A DNA stretch of 64,000 nucleotides from JAIBJN01 sp963775505 (GCA_963775505.1 CAVZIL010000007.1:496001-560000), one strand, 5' to 3'. Shown: positions 15,427-24,347, numbered from the stretch's first letter. Numbers and translations: made by a program. The notes: generated by a model from the letters alone, not told the origin.

Positions 15427-16527
15427 ATGAGCTTCGCGGTCACCGCCATCGACGGCGAAGCGCGCGCCGGTGTTCTCCGGACCGCCCACGGCGACGTGCC
15501 GACGCCCGCCTTCATGCCCGTCGGGACGAAGGCCACCGTCAAGGGGCTCGACCCGCAGCGGCTGCGCGAGCTCGGGACGACGATCCTCCTCGGCAACACC
15601 TACCACCTCCACTTCCGGCCGGGGGAGGAGACGATCGCCGAGCTGGGCGGCCTGCACCAGTTCATGGGCTGGGACGGGCCGATCCTCACGGACTCCGGCG
15701 GCTTCCAGGTCTTCTCGCTGCGGGACACGATCGTCCGCGCCGACGACGACGGCGTCACCTTCCGCTCCGTCTACGACGGCAGTGAGGCCCGCTTCACGCC
15801 CGAGCTCGCGGCCGGAATCCAGAGGCAGCTCGGGTCGGACGTCGCCATGTGCCTCGACATCTGCCTGCCGGGGGAGGCCGCCCGGGACGAGCTCGCGGTG
15901 GCCGCCGAGCGCACGACCCGCTGGGCGAAGCGACAGCTCGCGGCTCCGAGAGCCGACGGCCAGCTGCTCTTCGGGATCGCGCAGGGAGGGACGGACCCGG
16001 AGCTCCGCGCGCGCTCGGTCGAGGAGGTGGCGGCGCTCGGCTTCGACGGGCACGCGCTCGGCGGCCTCAGCGTGGGGGAGGACCGGGCGACGATGCTGGA
16101 GACGGTCGCCTGGGCGGCGCCGCTTCTGCCGGCGGACAAGCCTCGCTACTTCATGGGCATCGGCGATCCGGCCGGCATCCTGGAGGTCGTCGAGCGCGGC
16201 GTCGACATGTTCGACTGCGTGCTGCCGACGAGGCTCGGCCGCACGGGGTCCGCACTCACCTGGAGCGGCCGCGTCAACCTCCGCAACTCCCGCTTCGCGC
16301 GGGATCCGGCGCCGCTCCAGGATGGCTGCCCCTGCCGCGCGTGCACGGGCTACTCGCGCGCGTACCTCCGCCACCTCGTGAACCAGGACGAGCTGCTCGG
16401 CCTCGTCCTTCTCTCCGAGCACAACGTCCGCTTCGTGCTCGACCTCACCGCGGGGGCGCGCGCGGCCGTCGAGCGGGGCGAGCTCGCGGCGTTCAAGCGG
16501 GACGCGCTCGGTCGGCTGGACGCCTGA
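15427..16527 (+). CDS. tgt: tRNA-guanine transglycosylase
   Basis: 366 aa. Exchanges guanine 34 of GUN-anticodon tRNAs for preQ1 in queuosine synthesis. Visible motifs: GNTYHLHFRPGEE, the substrate-binding LTDSGGFQVFSL, FGIAQGGTDPELR, GGLSVGE, the nucleophile region GVDMFDCVLPTRLGRTG, and the zinc site CPCRACTGYSRAYLRHL with the ligand His downstream in LLSEHNVRF. The ATG at 15427 is chosen because the family homology begins at once (SFAVTAIDGEARAG). It directly follows queA, the next enzyme of the pathway, across the 118-base repeat-containing gap. Confidence 0.96.
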   Translation: MSFAVTAIDGEARAGVLRTAHGDVPTPAFMPVGTKATVKGLDPQRLRELGTTILLGNTYHLHFRPGEETIAELGGLHQFMGWDGPILTDSGGFQVFSLRDTIVRADDDGVTFRSVYDGSEARFTPELAAGIQRQLGSDVAMCLDICLPGEAARDELAVAAERTTRWAKRQLAAPRADGQLLFGIAQGGTDPELRARSVEEVAALGFDGHALGGLSVGEDRATMLETVAWAAPLLPADKPRYFMGIGDPAGILEVVERGVDMFDCVLPTRLGRTGSALTWSGRVNLRNSRFARDPAPLQDGCPCRACTGYSRAYLRHLVNQDELLGLVLLSEHNVRFVLDLTAGARAAVERGELAAFKRDALGRLDA

Positions 16528-16643
16528 CCGGAGGCTTTCGCCTGCTACCTTTTCGCCGCACGATGTGCGTTTCCGTCCACCTCGAGGACGCAGCACGGGA
16601 GCGGCTCGGGGTGGTTGAGGCAGCCCGCTAGGAGGCCCGGCAA

Positions 16644-17009
16644 GTGGACCCAATCTTCATCTTCTTCCTCGTGATGCTCGTGTTCCTCTACCTGCTGCTG
16701 ATCCGTCCCCAGCGCCAGCAGGCGAAGCGTGTTCAGGAGATGCTCCAGAACCTGGAGGTCGGTGACGAGGTGATCACCGTCGGCGGCGTCTACGGCGAGA
16801 TCACCGGCATCGACGACGAGCGCGTGCAGCTGGAGGTGGACGCCGACGTCAAGATCGCCGTCTCGCGGCGCGCTATCGCGAGCAAGGTGACGCCCGAGGA
16901 GGCCGCCGCGATGGCCGAGGAGCCCGAGACGGCGCCCGAGCCCGAGACGGCGCCCGAGCCCGAGTCCTTCGAGCCCGAGCCGGTCGGCGAGGAGCAGACC
17001 AGCCGCTAG
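16644..17009 (+). CDS. yajC: Preprotein translocase subunit YajC
   Basis: 121 aa. One N-terminal membrane helix (IFIFFLVMLVFLYLLL) followed by the family signature IRPQRQQAKRVQEML and the cytoplasmic domain GDEVITVGGVYGEITGIDD. The C-terminal tail is acidic, with a repeated ETAPEPE unit. YajC associates with SecDF-SecYEG in the membrane and aids Sec export. The GTG at 16644 has AGGAGG at 16630-16635. secDF starts four bases after the stop, so the two are cotranscribed. The gap before yajC holds a possible promoter (CTGACC, 16 bases, TACCTT at 16546-16551) and a short palindrome CGCAC-GAT-GTGCG (16557-16569). Confidence 0.95.
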   Translation: MDPIFIFFLVMLVFLYLLLIRPQRQQAKRVQEMLQNLEVGDEVITVGGVYGEITGIDDERVQLEVDADVKIAVSRRAIASKVTPEEAAAMAEEPETAPEPETAPEPESFEPEPVGEEQTSR

Positions 17010-17012
17010 CGC

Positions 17013-19820
17013 GTGCGTCGGTACCTCCTCATCCTGCTCGTCCTCCTCGGCGCCATCGTCGCCGTCGCCACGTTCGGCTACTTCCGCGAGCCGACGCTCG
17101 GCCTCGATCTCCAGGGAGGCCTGGAGGTTGTTTACGAAGCACGGCCCGAGGCGGGACAGGAGCTCACCGAGGAGGACCTCGACCGCTCGGTCGAGATCAT
17201 CCGCCAGCGTGTGGACAAGCTCGGCGTCTCCGAGCCGGAGATCCGAAAGCAGGAGCCGGACCAGATCGTCGTCGCGATCGCCGGCGAGGTCGACTCCGAG
17301 CGCGCGGCCGAGGTGATCGGCCAGACCGCCCAGCTCGAGTTCTACGACCTCCAGGCCGACGTCGAGCCCGTCTCCGCCGGCCCCGACGGAAACCCCATCC
17401 CCAGCCCGGCGCTCCTGCCGCTGCTCACGCCGGCGGACGACCTGCCGGAGGGCACGACTGCCCGCGAGTGGTACCTCTACGGAGAGGAGAAGGAGCGGCT
17501 GGCCGGCCCGGCGGCGACGAGGGCGGAGCTCCTCCAGCAGGTGGAGGGAGGCGAGGCGCCCGAGGGCGCCGAGTTCTACGTCGTCCCGAGCAACCAGACG
17601 GTGCTGACCTGCGGCAGCAACACAGACCCGAACGACGAGGCCGCCGCGGCCACCCCCTGTCCGGGCGGCGTCTCGGCGGCGCAGCAGTGGTACTACCTCT
17701 ACAAGTACCAGCCGGACAACGAAGAGGATCCGGTCCCGAGGCTGACCGGGGAGGACATCAACGGCGACAACACGGATCAGGACTTCGACACGCAGACGGG
17801 CCAGCCGATCGTCGCGATCGAGTTCACCGGCGAGGGCGGCGACAAGTTTCACGACGTCACCCGCGAGCTGTCCCAGCGCGGCGCTCTGCTCGCGGCTCAG
17901 AACGGAATCACCGGACGCGGCGAGGACGCGCGCCAGTTCGCCCAGAACTTCGCCATCGTCCTGGACGGCGAGATCCGCTCGTTCCCGATCATCGACTTCA
18001 CCGACCCGTCCCTCGCCGACGGGATCTCGGGCGGCCGGGCTCAGATCGAGGGCGACTTCTCCATCGAGGAAGCGAAGGACCTTGCCCTCGTTCTGCAGAC
18101 GGGCGCCCTGCCGGTCGAGCTGGTTCAGGTCGACTCGACGCAAGTCTCGGCCACGCTCGGTGCGGACTCGCTCCGCCAGGCGCTGATCGCCGGCATCGGC
18201 GGGCTCATCGCCGTCGCGCTCTTCCTGCTCATCGTGTACCGCTTCCTCGGGGTCGTCGCCATCGTCGGCCTCGCCGTCTACGGCGTCTTCCTCTACGGCG
18301 CCATCCTCCTGTTTGGCGTCAGGCTGACCCTGCCGGGCATCGCCGGGATCATTCTCACGATCGGGGTCGCGGCCGACGCGAACATCGTCATCTTCGAGCG
18401 CATCAAGGAAGAGGTGCGCGCTGGCAAGTCCGTGCGCGCGGCGATTGCGACCGGCTACCGCAAGGGCTTCGGGACGATCGTCGACGCGAACGTCGTCACG
18501 ATGATCACGGCGGCCGTGCTCTTCACGGTGGCTACGGGCAGCGTGAAGGGGTTTGCGTTCATGCTGCTGCTCGGGACGCTGATCTCGATGTTCACCGCGG
18601 TGCTGGCGACACGGGCACTGCTCGGCGTCCTCAGCCGCTTCCGCTGGTTCGACAACCCGAGGTTCATGGGCGCGAGCGCCCAGAAGATCCCGGACTGGCA
18701 GAAGATCGACATCGTCGGCCTGCGGCGGATCTGGTTCACGACCGCCACCGTCGTCCTGGTGATCTCCGTCGCCGCGATCGTCTTCAAGGGCCTCAACCTC
18801 GGCATCGACTTCGAGGGCGGAAGCCAAGTGTCGTTCGACACGCCGGAGCCGACCGCAGTCGAACAGGTCAGATCCGAGGTGGCTCGCCTCGGGCTCGCGG
18901 ACGCTGTCATCCAGGGCCGTGGCGAAGAGACCGGCGGCGAGTACACACAGTTCCAGATCAAGACCGAGTCGTTGACTACCGCGGACCAGAGCGAGCTCAC
19001 GCTCGCGCTCGAGAACGACCTCGGGGCCGAAGCGATCGGCATCCGCAACGTCTCCGGGAGCTTCAGCGAGCAGATCCTTCGGAGCGCGATCTACGCGATC
19101 ATCGCCTCACTCGTTCTCATCGTCATCTACGTGACGATCCGCTTCGAGTTCGTCTTCGCCCTGCCGATCTTCCGGGCGCTCTTCTACGACATCACGGTTG
19201 CGATGGGCGTGTACGCGCTCTTCGGCTGGGAGGTGACGGCCGCAACCGTGGCCGCCCTCCTCACCATCCTGGGCTACTCGATGTACGACACGATCATCAT
19301 CTTCGACCGCGTGCGCGAGAACATCCCGCTGATGCGGAAGTCCAGCTTCGCGGCCATCGCCAACCAGTCGCTCTGGGAGACCGTCCGCCGCTCGCTGGCG
19401 ACGACCTTCATCACGCTCCTGCCGATCGTCTCGCTGATCCTCTTCGGCGGGGACACGCTCAAGGAGTTCGCGTTCGCGCTGCTGATCGGCATCGCCTCGG
19501 GCGCGTTCTCGACGATCTTCATCGCCACGCCGTTTCTCGCCGTGCTGAAGGAGCGGGAGCCCGAGTTCGCGCGGCGGAAGGACGCCGGTTTGCAGGAGAA
19601 GCTCGAAACGGTCGGCGAGCAGTCCGACCGGGGTGCCGAGGAGCCGGAGGCCGAGCCCGAGCCGGAGCCCGAGCCCGAGCCGGTGGCGGAGGAAGAGCCC
19701 GTCGCCACCGTCGCGGCCGACGCCGCCCCGACCGAGGACGGGGACAAGGACGGCGCCGCGGCCCGGCGGGAGGCGCGGCGCAAGCGTCGGCGCGCGAGGC
19801 CGCATGGCCGAGCCCGGTAA
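17013..19820 (+). CDS. secDF: Fused protein translocase subunit SecDF
   Basis: 935 aa joining SecD and SecF, which use the proton gradient to pull exported proteins through SecYEG. The SecD part has an N-terminal helix, LGLDLQGGLEVVYE, a large extracytoplasmic P1 region (about residues 40-365) and six helices including GIILTIGVAADANIVIFERI. SecF begins near residue 570 with IVFKGLNLGIDFEGGSQVSF and ends with its own helices (LLTILGYSMYDTIIIFDRVR). The tail is acidic (EPEPEPEP) and then very basic (RRKRRRARP). The P1 region has an unusual insert containing two Cys (TCGSNTDPNDEAAAATPC). GTG start at 17013; the 3' end overlaps the next gene by 17 bases. Confidence 0.96.
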   Translation: MRRYLLILLVLLGAIVAVATFGYFREPTLGLDLQGGLEVVYEARPEAGQELTEEDLDRSVEIIRQRVDKLGVSEPEIRKQEPDQIVVAIAGEVDSERAAEVIGQTAQLEFYDLQADVEPVSAGPDGNPIPSPALLPLLTPADDLPEGTTAREWYLYGEEKERLAGPAATRAELLQQVEGGEAPEGAEFYVVPSNQTVLTCGSNTDPNDEAAAATPCPGGVSAAQQWYYLYKYQPDNEEDPVPRLTGEDINGDNTDQDFDTQTGQPIVAIEFTGEGGDKFHDVTRELSQRGALLAAQNGITGRGEDARQFAQNFAIVLDGEIRSFPIIDFTDPSLADGISGGRAQIEGDFSIEEAKDLALVLQTGALPVELVQVDSTQVSATLGADSLRQALIAGIGGLIAVALFLLIVYRFLGVVAIVGLAVYGVFLYGAILLFGVRLTLPGIAGIILTIGVAADANIVIFERIKEEVRAGKSVRAAIATGYRKGFGTIVDANVVTMITAAVLFTVATGSVKGFAFMLLLGTLISMFTAVLATRALLGVLSRFRWFDNPRFMGASAQKIPDWQKIDIVGLRRIWFTTATVVLVISVAAIVFKGLNLGIDFEGGSQVSFDTPEPTAVEQVRSEVARLGLADAVIQGRGEETGGEYTQFQIKTESLTTADQSELTLALENDLGAEAIGIRNVSGSFSEQILRSAIYAIIASLVLIVIYVTIRFEFVFALPIFRALFYDITVAMGVYALFGWEVTAATVAALLTILGYSMYDTIIIFDRVRENIPLMRKSSFAAIANQSLWETVRRSLATTFITLLPIVSLILFGGDTLKEFAFALLIGIASGAFSTIFIATPFLAVLKEREPEFARRKDAGLQEKLETVGEQSDRGAEEPEAEPEPEPEPEPVAEEEPVATVAADAAPTEDGDKDGAAARREARRKRRRARPHGRAR

Positions 19821-20145
19821 CGACTCGGACCGCTCGCTCCGCGCCACGGCGGAGGAGCTGTTCCTCGCAGGTGTCGGCGCCGTCGCGCTGACGAAGGATC
19901 GCACCGAGGAGCTCGTCGACGAGCTCGTCGGGCGCGGGAAGGTGAGCCGGGAGGAAGCGCGGACGATCGTCGACGACGTCGTCGGCCGGTGGCGCGGCGA
20001 GGCGCTCAGGGTCGGAGAGCGCGCAAGCGCGACGTTTGCGGGCCTCTACCGCGAGCTCGGGCTCGTGACGCGCCGCGAGTACGAGGAGCTCGAGCTCCGC
20101 CTGGCGCAGCTCGAGCACCGCCTGCGACTGGTCGAGAAGGACTAG
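19804..20145 (+). CDS. Phasin-like (polyhydroxyalkanoate synthesis regulator family) protein
   Basis: 113 aa. ELFLAGVGAVALTKDRTEEL followed by VDELVGRGKVSREEARTIVD is the pattern of the short helical PhaF/phasin-type proteins. The rest is a coiled coil (YEELELRLAQLEHRLRLVEK). Phasins coat storage granules or regulate their synthesis, but many short actinobacterial members occur without such genes, so the role here is uncertain. The ATG at 19804 overlaps the end of secDF. The ubiB-type kinase gene starts two bases after the stop, suggesting a common transcript. Confidence 0.75.
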   Translation: MAEPGNDSDRSLRATAEELFLAGVGAVALTKDRTEELVDELVGRGKVSREEARTIVDDVVGRWRGEALRVGERASATFAGLYRELGLVTRREYEELELRLAQLEHRLRLVEKD

Positions 20146-20147
20146 CG

Positions 20148-21818
20148 GTGTCCTCCCGGCCTGCTGTGCGGCAGCTGGGGAGGATGTCGGAGATCGCCCA
20201 GGTCGCGGCGAAGCACGGGTTCGGCTACCTGTTCGAGACCCGCGGGCCGGCCGCCGTGCGCTCGCGCCTCGGGCGCGAGGTCGAGGTCGAGGCCGAGGGA
20301 TCTCCCCGGGGACAGCGGCTCCGCGAGATGCTCGACGAGCTCGGCCCGACCTTCGTGAAGTTCGGCCAGCTCCTCTCCACGCGTCCCGACATCGTCCCGC
20401 CCGACATCGTCTTCGAGCTCAAGGCGCTCCAGGACGCGGTCACGCCGTTCCCGTTCGAGCAGGCTCGGGACCTGGTCGAGGAGGAGCTGGGGCTCACGCT
20501 CGAGCAGCTCTACCTCGACTTCGAGGAGACGCCAGTCGCGGCCGCCTCGATCGGGCAGGTGCACCGCGCCACGCTCCCGAACGGGCGCAGGGTCGTCGTC
20601 AAGGTGCAGCGGCCGAACGCTCCCAGGCAGGTCGAGGCAGACCTCGAGCTGATGTACCAGCTCGCCAGGCTCGCGCGCGAGCGCGTCCGCGCGCTCGAGT
20701 TCATCGACACAGTGGCGGTCGTCGACGAGTTCGCGCGCTCGATCCGGCAGGAGCTCGACTACCGCATCGAGGCCCGCAACGCAGAGCAGTTCCACAGGAA
20801 CTTCGCGGGTTACCCGCACGTGCGCGTCCCGCGCGTGTTCTGGAGCTACTCGCGGGCGCGAGTCCTCACGCTCGAGCTGCTCGAGGGCGTGCAGCTGCGC
20901 GACCTCGACACGGAGCGCTACACGATGTCCGAGCGCCGCCAGATCGCGTACCGCGTGGCGGAGACGTGGATGGCGATGATCTTCCGGCACGGCTTCTTCC
21001 ACGCCGATCCGCATCCCTCGAACATCATGGTCCTGGAGCAGAGCGACCAGATCGGCCTCGTAGACTTCGGCACCGCCGGCCAGCTGGCGCCCGACGACTC
21101 CTCGAAGCTGACCGGGCTCTTCATCGAGGTCGTCAACCAGAACGTCGAGGCGATACCCAGGCGGCTGGCCTCGCTCGGCGTCCGCTACCCGAGGGAGCGC
21201 GAGGACGAGTTCGTCGCGGAGCTGCGCGCGATCTTCGATCGCTACTACGGCGCAAGCCTCGCCGAGATCGACCCCATCCAGGTCATCCGCGAGGCGTTCG
21301 CGCTGATCTACCGCATGCAGCTCACGCTGCCGACGCGCTTCATCCTGCTCGACCGGGCGATCGCGACGCTCGGCTCCGTCGGCATCGAGCTCTACCCGGA
21401 CTTCAACGTCTTCGAGGTCGCCAAGCCGTACGCGCGCGAGCTCATGATCGAGCGCTTCACGCCGCAGCGGGTCGCCGCGCGGGTGCAGAGCGAGGCCCGC
21501 AGCTACGCGAGCATGATGCTGGAGCTCCCCTACCAGGTGCACGACGTGCTCCAGGAGGTGCGCGACGGCCAGATCGAGGTCGGGTTCCGCCACCAGGGCC
21601 TCGACGACCTCATCCACCGCATGGACATCGTCTTCAACCGGCTCGGGATCGCCATGGTCGCGGTCGGCGGCGCGATCACGTCGGGGATCCTGGCCGCGAC
21701 GATCGAGGGAGGGATTCAGATCGCGGGCGTGCCCCTCGTGGCCGCGATCGGCCTCTTCCTCTCGGCGTTTCTCAGCATCTGGCTCGTCTGGAGCGTTATC
21801 CGCTCCGGCCGCATGTAG
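20148..21818 (+). CDS. ubiB: UbiB/ABC1-family atypical kinase
   Basis: 556 aa. Membrane-anchored protein-kinase-like ATPase of the UbiB/ADCK family, linked to quinone or isoprenoid lipid metabolism. Diagnostic motifs: the KxGQ signature in FVKFGQLLSTRPDIVP, the Ala-rich nucleotide loop VAAASIGQVHRA, Lys in VVVKVQRPNAP, EFARSIRQELDYRIEARNAE, the catalytic region FFHADPHPSNIMVL and the metal-binding LVDFGTAGQL. Two C-terminal membrane helices (MVAVGGAITSGILAATIEGG and VAAIGLFLSAFLSIWLVWSV). The GTG at 20148 has GAAGGA at a good distance; the ATG at 20184 would lose little. Cotranscription with the phasin-like gene is likely. Confidence 0.93.
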   Translation: MSSRPAVRQLGRMSEIAQVAAKHGFGYLFETRGPAAVRSRLGREVEVEAEGSPRGQRLREMLDELGPTFVKFGQLLSTRPDIVPPDIVFELKALQDAVTPFPFEQARDLVEEELGLTLEQLYLDFEETPVAAASIGQVHRATLPNGRRVVVKVQRPNAPRQVEADLELMYQLARLARERVRALEFIDTVAVVDEFARSIRQELDYRIEARNAEQFHRNFAGYPHVRVPRVFWSYSRARVLTLELLEGVQLRDLDTERYTMSERRQIAYRVAETWMAMIFRHGFFHADPHPSNIMVLEQSDQIGLVDFGTAGQLAPDDSSKLTGLFIEVVNQNVEAIPRRLASLGVRYPREREDEFVAELRAIFDRYYGASLAEIDPIQVIREAFALIYRMQLTLPTRFILLDRAIATLGSVGIELYPDFNVFEVAKPYARELMIERFTPQRVAARVQSEARSYASMMLELPYQVHDVLQEVRDGQIEVGFRHQGLDDLIHRMDIVFNRLGIAMVAVGGAITSGILAATIEGGIQIAGVPLVAAIGLFLSAFLSIWLVWSVIRSGRM

Positions 21819-21849
21819 GAGGAACGGGCCGCGGGGCGAACGGGAGGGG

Positions 21850-21963
21850 ATGCCCGTCCTCCTCTGGTGGCGCCGCCGCAGGATCCTCAAGGCCTGGCGC
21901 CGAGGCACGATCGACTACGCCCAGGCCCGCTGGCGCTACGAGCGCCTCGCCCGCGGGCTGTAG
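21850..21963 (+). CDS. Small basic hypothetical protein
   Basis: 37 aa beginning MPVLLWWRRRRILKAWRRG. The end, TIDYAQARWRYERLARGL, resembles the short SHOCT-type helical motif (a turn followed by an acidic or basic helix). A purine-rich stretch (GGGAGGGG, 21842-21849) stands directly before the ATG, closer than usual for a ribosome-binding site. It lies 31 bases after ubiB and could be the last gene of that transcript. Too short to identify firmly. Confidence 0.4.
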   Translation: MPVLLWWRRRRILKAWRRGTIDYAQARWRYERLARGL

Positions 21964-22033
21964 CTCGGTCGTCACGCTTTCGTCGGAAAGGACATCTGGT
22001 CGCGCCTGGGGGCCGTTGCTAGCGTCGGCGGGG

Positions 22034-22732
22034 ATGCGCGAAGCGGTGTTGCTGGTCGAGCGGGAGGCCCCGATGCGGGATCACCTTTCGCGCCAGCTGG
22101 CCGACGACGGCTTTGCTGTCTTCGCCGCCGACCGGGCTGCCGAGGCGCTCGAGCTGGTCGAGACGGAGCGTCCCGACCTCGTCCTTCTCGACGCTGTCCT
22201 GCCCGACGCGTCGGGCTTCGAGGTCTGCGGCCGCCTGCGGGCGGGGGAGCCCGGGCGGGCCTGGAACCGGGACGTGCCGGTGATCATGGTCAGCGCCCGC
22301 GGCGAGCCGTCCGACCGGATGCGCGGCTTCGCCCGCGGGGCCGACGACTACGTCGTGCGGCCGTTCGTCTACGAGGAGCTCGTCGCGCGCATGCGCGCCG
22401 TGCTGCGCCGCGCGGCCCGTCCGCGGCATCCGCGGCTGGCCGTCCGGGATCTCGAGATCGACCTCGCCTCCCGAGTCGTCCGCGTCGCGGGCACCGCGGT
22501 GGCGCTCTCGGCGAAGGAGTTCGATCTCCTGGTCGCGCTCGCCGAGGATCCTGAGCGGGTCTACAAGAAGGAGGAGCTCTTGCGCGACGTCTGGGGCTTT
22601 CGCTCGCTCGGTCGGACCCGCACGCTCGACTCGCACGCCAGCCGCCTGCGCCGGAAGCTCAACGGAAACGGCGAGGCTGCCTACGTCGTCAACGTGTGGG
22701 GAGTCGGGTACAGGCTGGTCGCGGCCGCATAG
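22034..22732 (+). CDS. Orphan OmpR-family response regulator with degenerate receiver
   Basis: 232 aa. The receiver domain keeps the central Asp (LVLLDAVLPDASGFEV) and the Ser switch (VIMVSARGE), but the normal acidic cluster reads LLVEREAPMR and the nearly invariant Lys is Arg in DDYVVRPFVYEEL. The winged-helix output domain looks normal: LSAKEFDLLVALAEDPERV and DSHASRLRRKLNGNGE. Such substitutions usually mean phosphorylation-independent control. No kinase gene adjoins it. TAGCGT (22020-22025) eight bases before the ATG is a possible -10 for a leaderless transcript. The gene ends in a strong hairpin. Confidence 0.88.
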   Translation: MREAVLLVEREAPMRDHLSRQLADDGFAVFAADRAAEALELVETERPDLVLLDAVLPDASGFEVCGRLRAGEPGRAWNRDVPVIMVSARGEPSDRMRGFARGADDYVVRPFVYEELVARMRAVLRRAARPRHPRLAVRDLEIDLASRVVRVAGTAVALSAKEFDLLVALAEDPERVYKKEELLRDVWGFRSLGRTRTLDSHASRLRRKLNGNGEAAYVVNVWGVGYRLVAAA

Positions 22733-22733
22733 C

Positions 22734-22759
22734 GAGGGGGCGGCCGTGGCCGCCCCCTC
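22734..22759. terminator. Hairpin between convergent genes
   Basis: GAGGGGGCGGCC (22734-22745) pairs perfectly with GGCCGCCCCCTC (22748-22759). It sits between the stop of the response regulator (22732) and that of the first LVIVD gene (22785, minus strand), so it can end both transcripts. There is no T-run on either side. The core GAGGG-GCGGCC resembles the hairpins after the other two LVIVD genes. Confidence 0.6.
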
Positions 22760-22784
22760 TGACTCGCGTCGTCAGGCGCGAGAC

Positions 22785-24146
22785 CTAGTTGGACGGGAAG
22801 GAGAACTCCTGCGTCTGCGGGTTCAGGTGCCGCACGGGACGGATTCGCTGGACGCTGAAGTCAGGCCTGAAAATGTTCAGGCCTTCACCGATATTCGTCT
22901 CGTAGATCGTGCCCCGGTACCAGTACGACGACCACGCGCCCGTCACGTCACAGCAGAACGGCGTTCCGGGCGGGACCGGCTTCGGCGGCGGGTCGCTCCA
23001 GGCGACCGTGAACGCCGCCGCCGGATCCGTGAAGTCAACGACCCACGTGCCGGCCTGATAGTTGCCGCTCACGAGGAGGTCGCGCTTCTTCGACGGCACG
23101 ACGTTGTAGTTGTGCAGCGTGCAGTTCTCGGTCGGCTCCTGGGCGCGCGGGAGCACCCACGTCCCGAGGAGCGTTCCGTCGTCCGCGTCGAAGAAGAAGA
23201 AGCTCTTCTTGACCGCTGCGTCTGTCGCCTCACACTCGGCCTCGACGCCGCCACCGGGCTCATGCCCGAAGATGATCGTGTCGCCGTCGGCCGAGAACGC
23301 GGCCGAATGGCCGATCGCGACCTCGGGAATCGTCACGTGGTACAGCAGCTCCGGATCCTCCAGGGAGCCGCCGAGGGCGCCACCGAGGCTGAAGACGCGG
23401 AAGCCCTCGCCTCCGGCACAGGCCGCCTTGTTCACGCTGCCGAGGATCACGCCGATGTCATGGCACGTGTGGTCCGACGGCTCCGCGCGAAGGTAGCTTG
23501 CGTTGCCAGCCTTCCCCCCCAGAGGCACTTCGATGATGTCGATCCAGTCGCACGTAGCAGGCGGATTCGGGTCCGTCGCCGAATGGGCGGACGAGCTGCT
23601 GTAGATGAGGACCCGCCCGTTCTCCTTGTCGGGGACGAGCGTGTTCGTGTGGGACCCGCACGGAGTCTGCACCGAGGCCACGAGCTTCGGGTTCGCCTTG
23701 TCGCGGATGTTGAAGACGTGAACTCCCTCCCAGCCGGCTGGAACGGGCTGGCCGCCGCACGTCAGTCCGGCCCCGAAGGCGCCGGGGCTCCCTGCAGGCG
23801 TGTTCCAGGAGCGCACCACGATGTTGTTCCAGACGGTCACGTCTCCCTGGTTCCCGTCGCAGAATGCGCGCCCGACGTTGGTCGGGTTGTTCGAGTCCGA
23901 GATGTCGCGGATCGAGAACCCGTCCCAGTTCCCCTGGATCGCGAACTTGCCCCAGAACGCGATGTCGGTGTTGATGTCCGGGTTCGCGCCGCCGAAGCCG
24001 CCGAGGACGGCGGGCTCCAGGATGTGGCCGAGCGGAGTGAGGTTCTCGCTCGGGTCGGTCGTGTGCCCTGCGCCGGCGGCGAGCGGGAATGTCAGGATCC
24101 CGCATGCGACCGCGGCCAGGACGAGGACACGAAGTGGACCTTTCAT
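22785..24146 (-). CDS. Secreted LVIVD-repeat / beta-propeller-like protein, paralogue 1
   Basis: 453 aa with a signal peptide (VLVLAAVACGILTFPLAAGA). The body has repeated blade-like units with the D-F-x-D-P or D-I-x-D pattern (FSIRDISDSNNPTNVGRAF, VHVFNIRDKANPKLVASV, WVVDFTDPAAAFTVAWSDPP), as in LVIVD-repeat proteins. Shared with its two neighbours: AFWGKFAIQG, PCGSHT, CHDIGVILG, IGHSAAFSADGDTIIFGHEP-GGG, ENCTLHNYN and the C-terminal HLNPQTQEF. The conserved His and Cys residues could bind metal or form disulfides. Catalytic role unknown. The ATG at 24146 has AGGAGG six bases upstream. It has its own candidate promoter and terminator. Confidence 0.8.
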   Translation of the reverse strand: MKGPLRVLVLAAVACGILTFPLAAGAGHTTDPSENLTPLGHILEPAVLGGFGGANPDINTDIAFWGKFAIQGNWDGFSIRDISDSNNPTNVGRAFCDGNQGDVTVWNNIVVRSWNTPAGSPGAFGAGLTCGGQPVPAGWEGVHVFNIRDKANPKLVASVQTPCGSHTNTLVPDKENGRVLIYSSSSAHSATDPNPPATCDWIDIIEVPLGGKAGNASYLRAEPSDHTCHDIGVILGSVNKAACAGGEGFRVFSLGGALGGSLEDPELLYHVTIPEVAIGHSAAFSADGDTIIFGHEPGGGVEAECEATDAAVKKSFFFFDADDGTLLGTWVLPRAQEPTENCTLHNYNVVPSKKRDLLVSGNYQAGTWVVDFTDPAAAFTVAWSDPPPKPVPPGTPFCCDVTGAWSSYWYRGTIYETNIGEGLNIFRPDFSVQRIRPVRHLNPQTQEFSFPSN

Positions 24147-24261
24147 CGGCACCTCCTCGAAAGTAGGGCTTCGCAGGCGCGGTCATGCCGACCACCCGGG
24201 GCCCGGCCGGAACGCAACCACCACTGATGCAATCGGCTCCCCCTCCGCCTGCAGCAGCGGC

Positions 24262-24290
24262 ATTGTTCCGCGCGAAGCGCGTTCCGTCAA
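24262..24290 (-). promoter_or_regulatory. Candidate sigma-70-type promoter for LVIVD paralogue 1
   Basis: On the minus strand TTGACG (24290-24285) is followed after 17 bases by AACAAT (24267-24262), pointing towards the gene that starts at 24146. It lies immediately downstream of the terminator hairpin of paralogue 2, so paralogue 1 is probably transcribed from it. Pattern match only. Confidence 0.4.
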
Positions 24291-24292
24291 GC

Positions 24293-24328
24293 AAGCACGA
24301 GGGCGGCCCTCAGGCCGCCCTCGTGCTT
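24293..24328. terminator. 16-bp perfect hairpin after LVIVD paralogue 2
   Basis: AAGCACGAGGGCGGCC (24293-24308) and GGCCGCCCTCGTGCTT (24313-24328) pair over 16 bases around a four-base loop, 20 bases after the stop of the minus-strand gene ending at 24348. It carries the same GAGGGCGGCC core as the hairpin after paralogue 3. The distal side has no strong T-run. Confidence 0.65.
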
Positions 24329-24347
24329 CCACCAGAGTCCGGTGGCC

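Noticed and set aside
16563..16631. 22-residue leader peptide before yajC (starts MCVSVHLED)
   Set aside because: No ribosome-binding site, no characteristic leader features, and a short open frame is expected by chance at this base composition.
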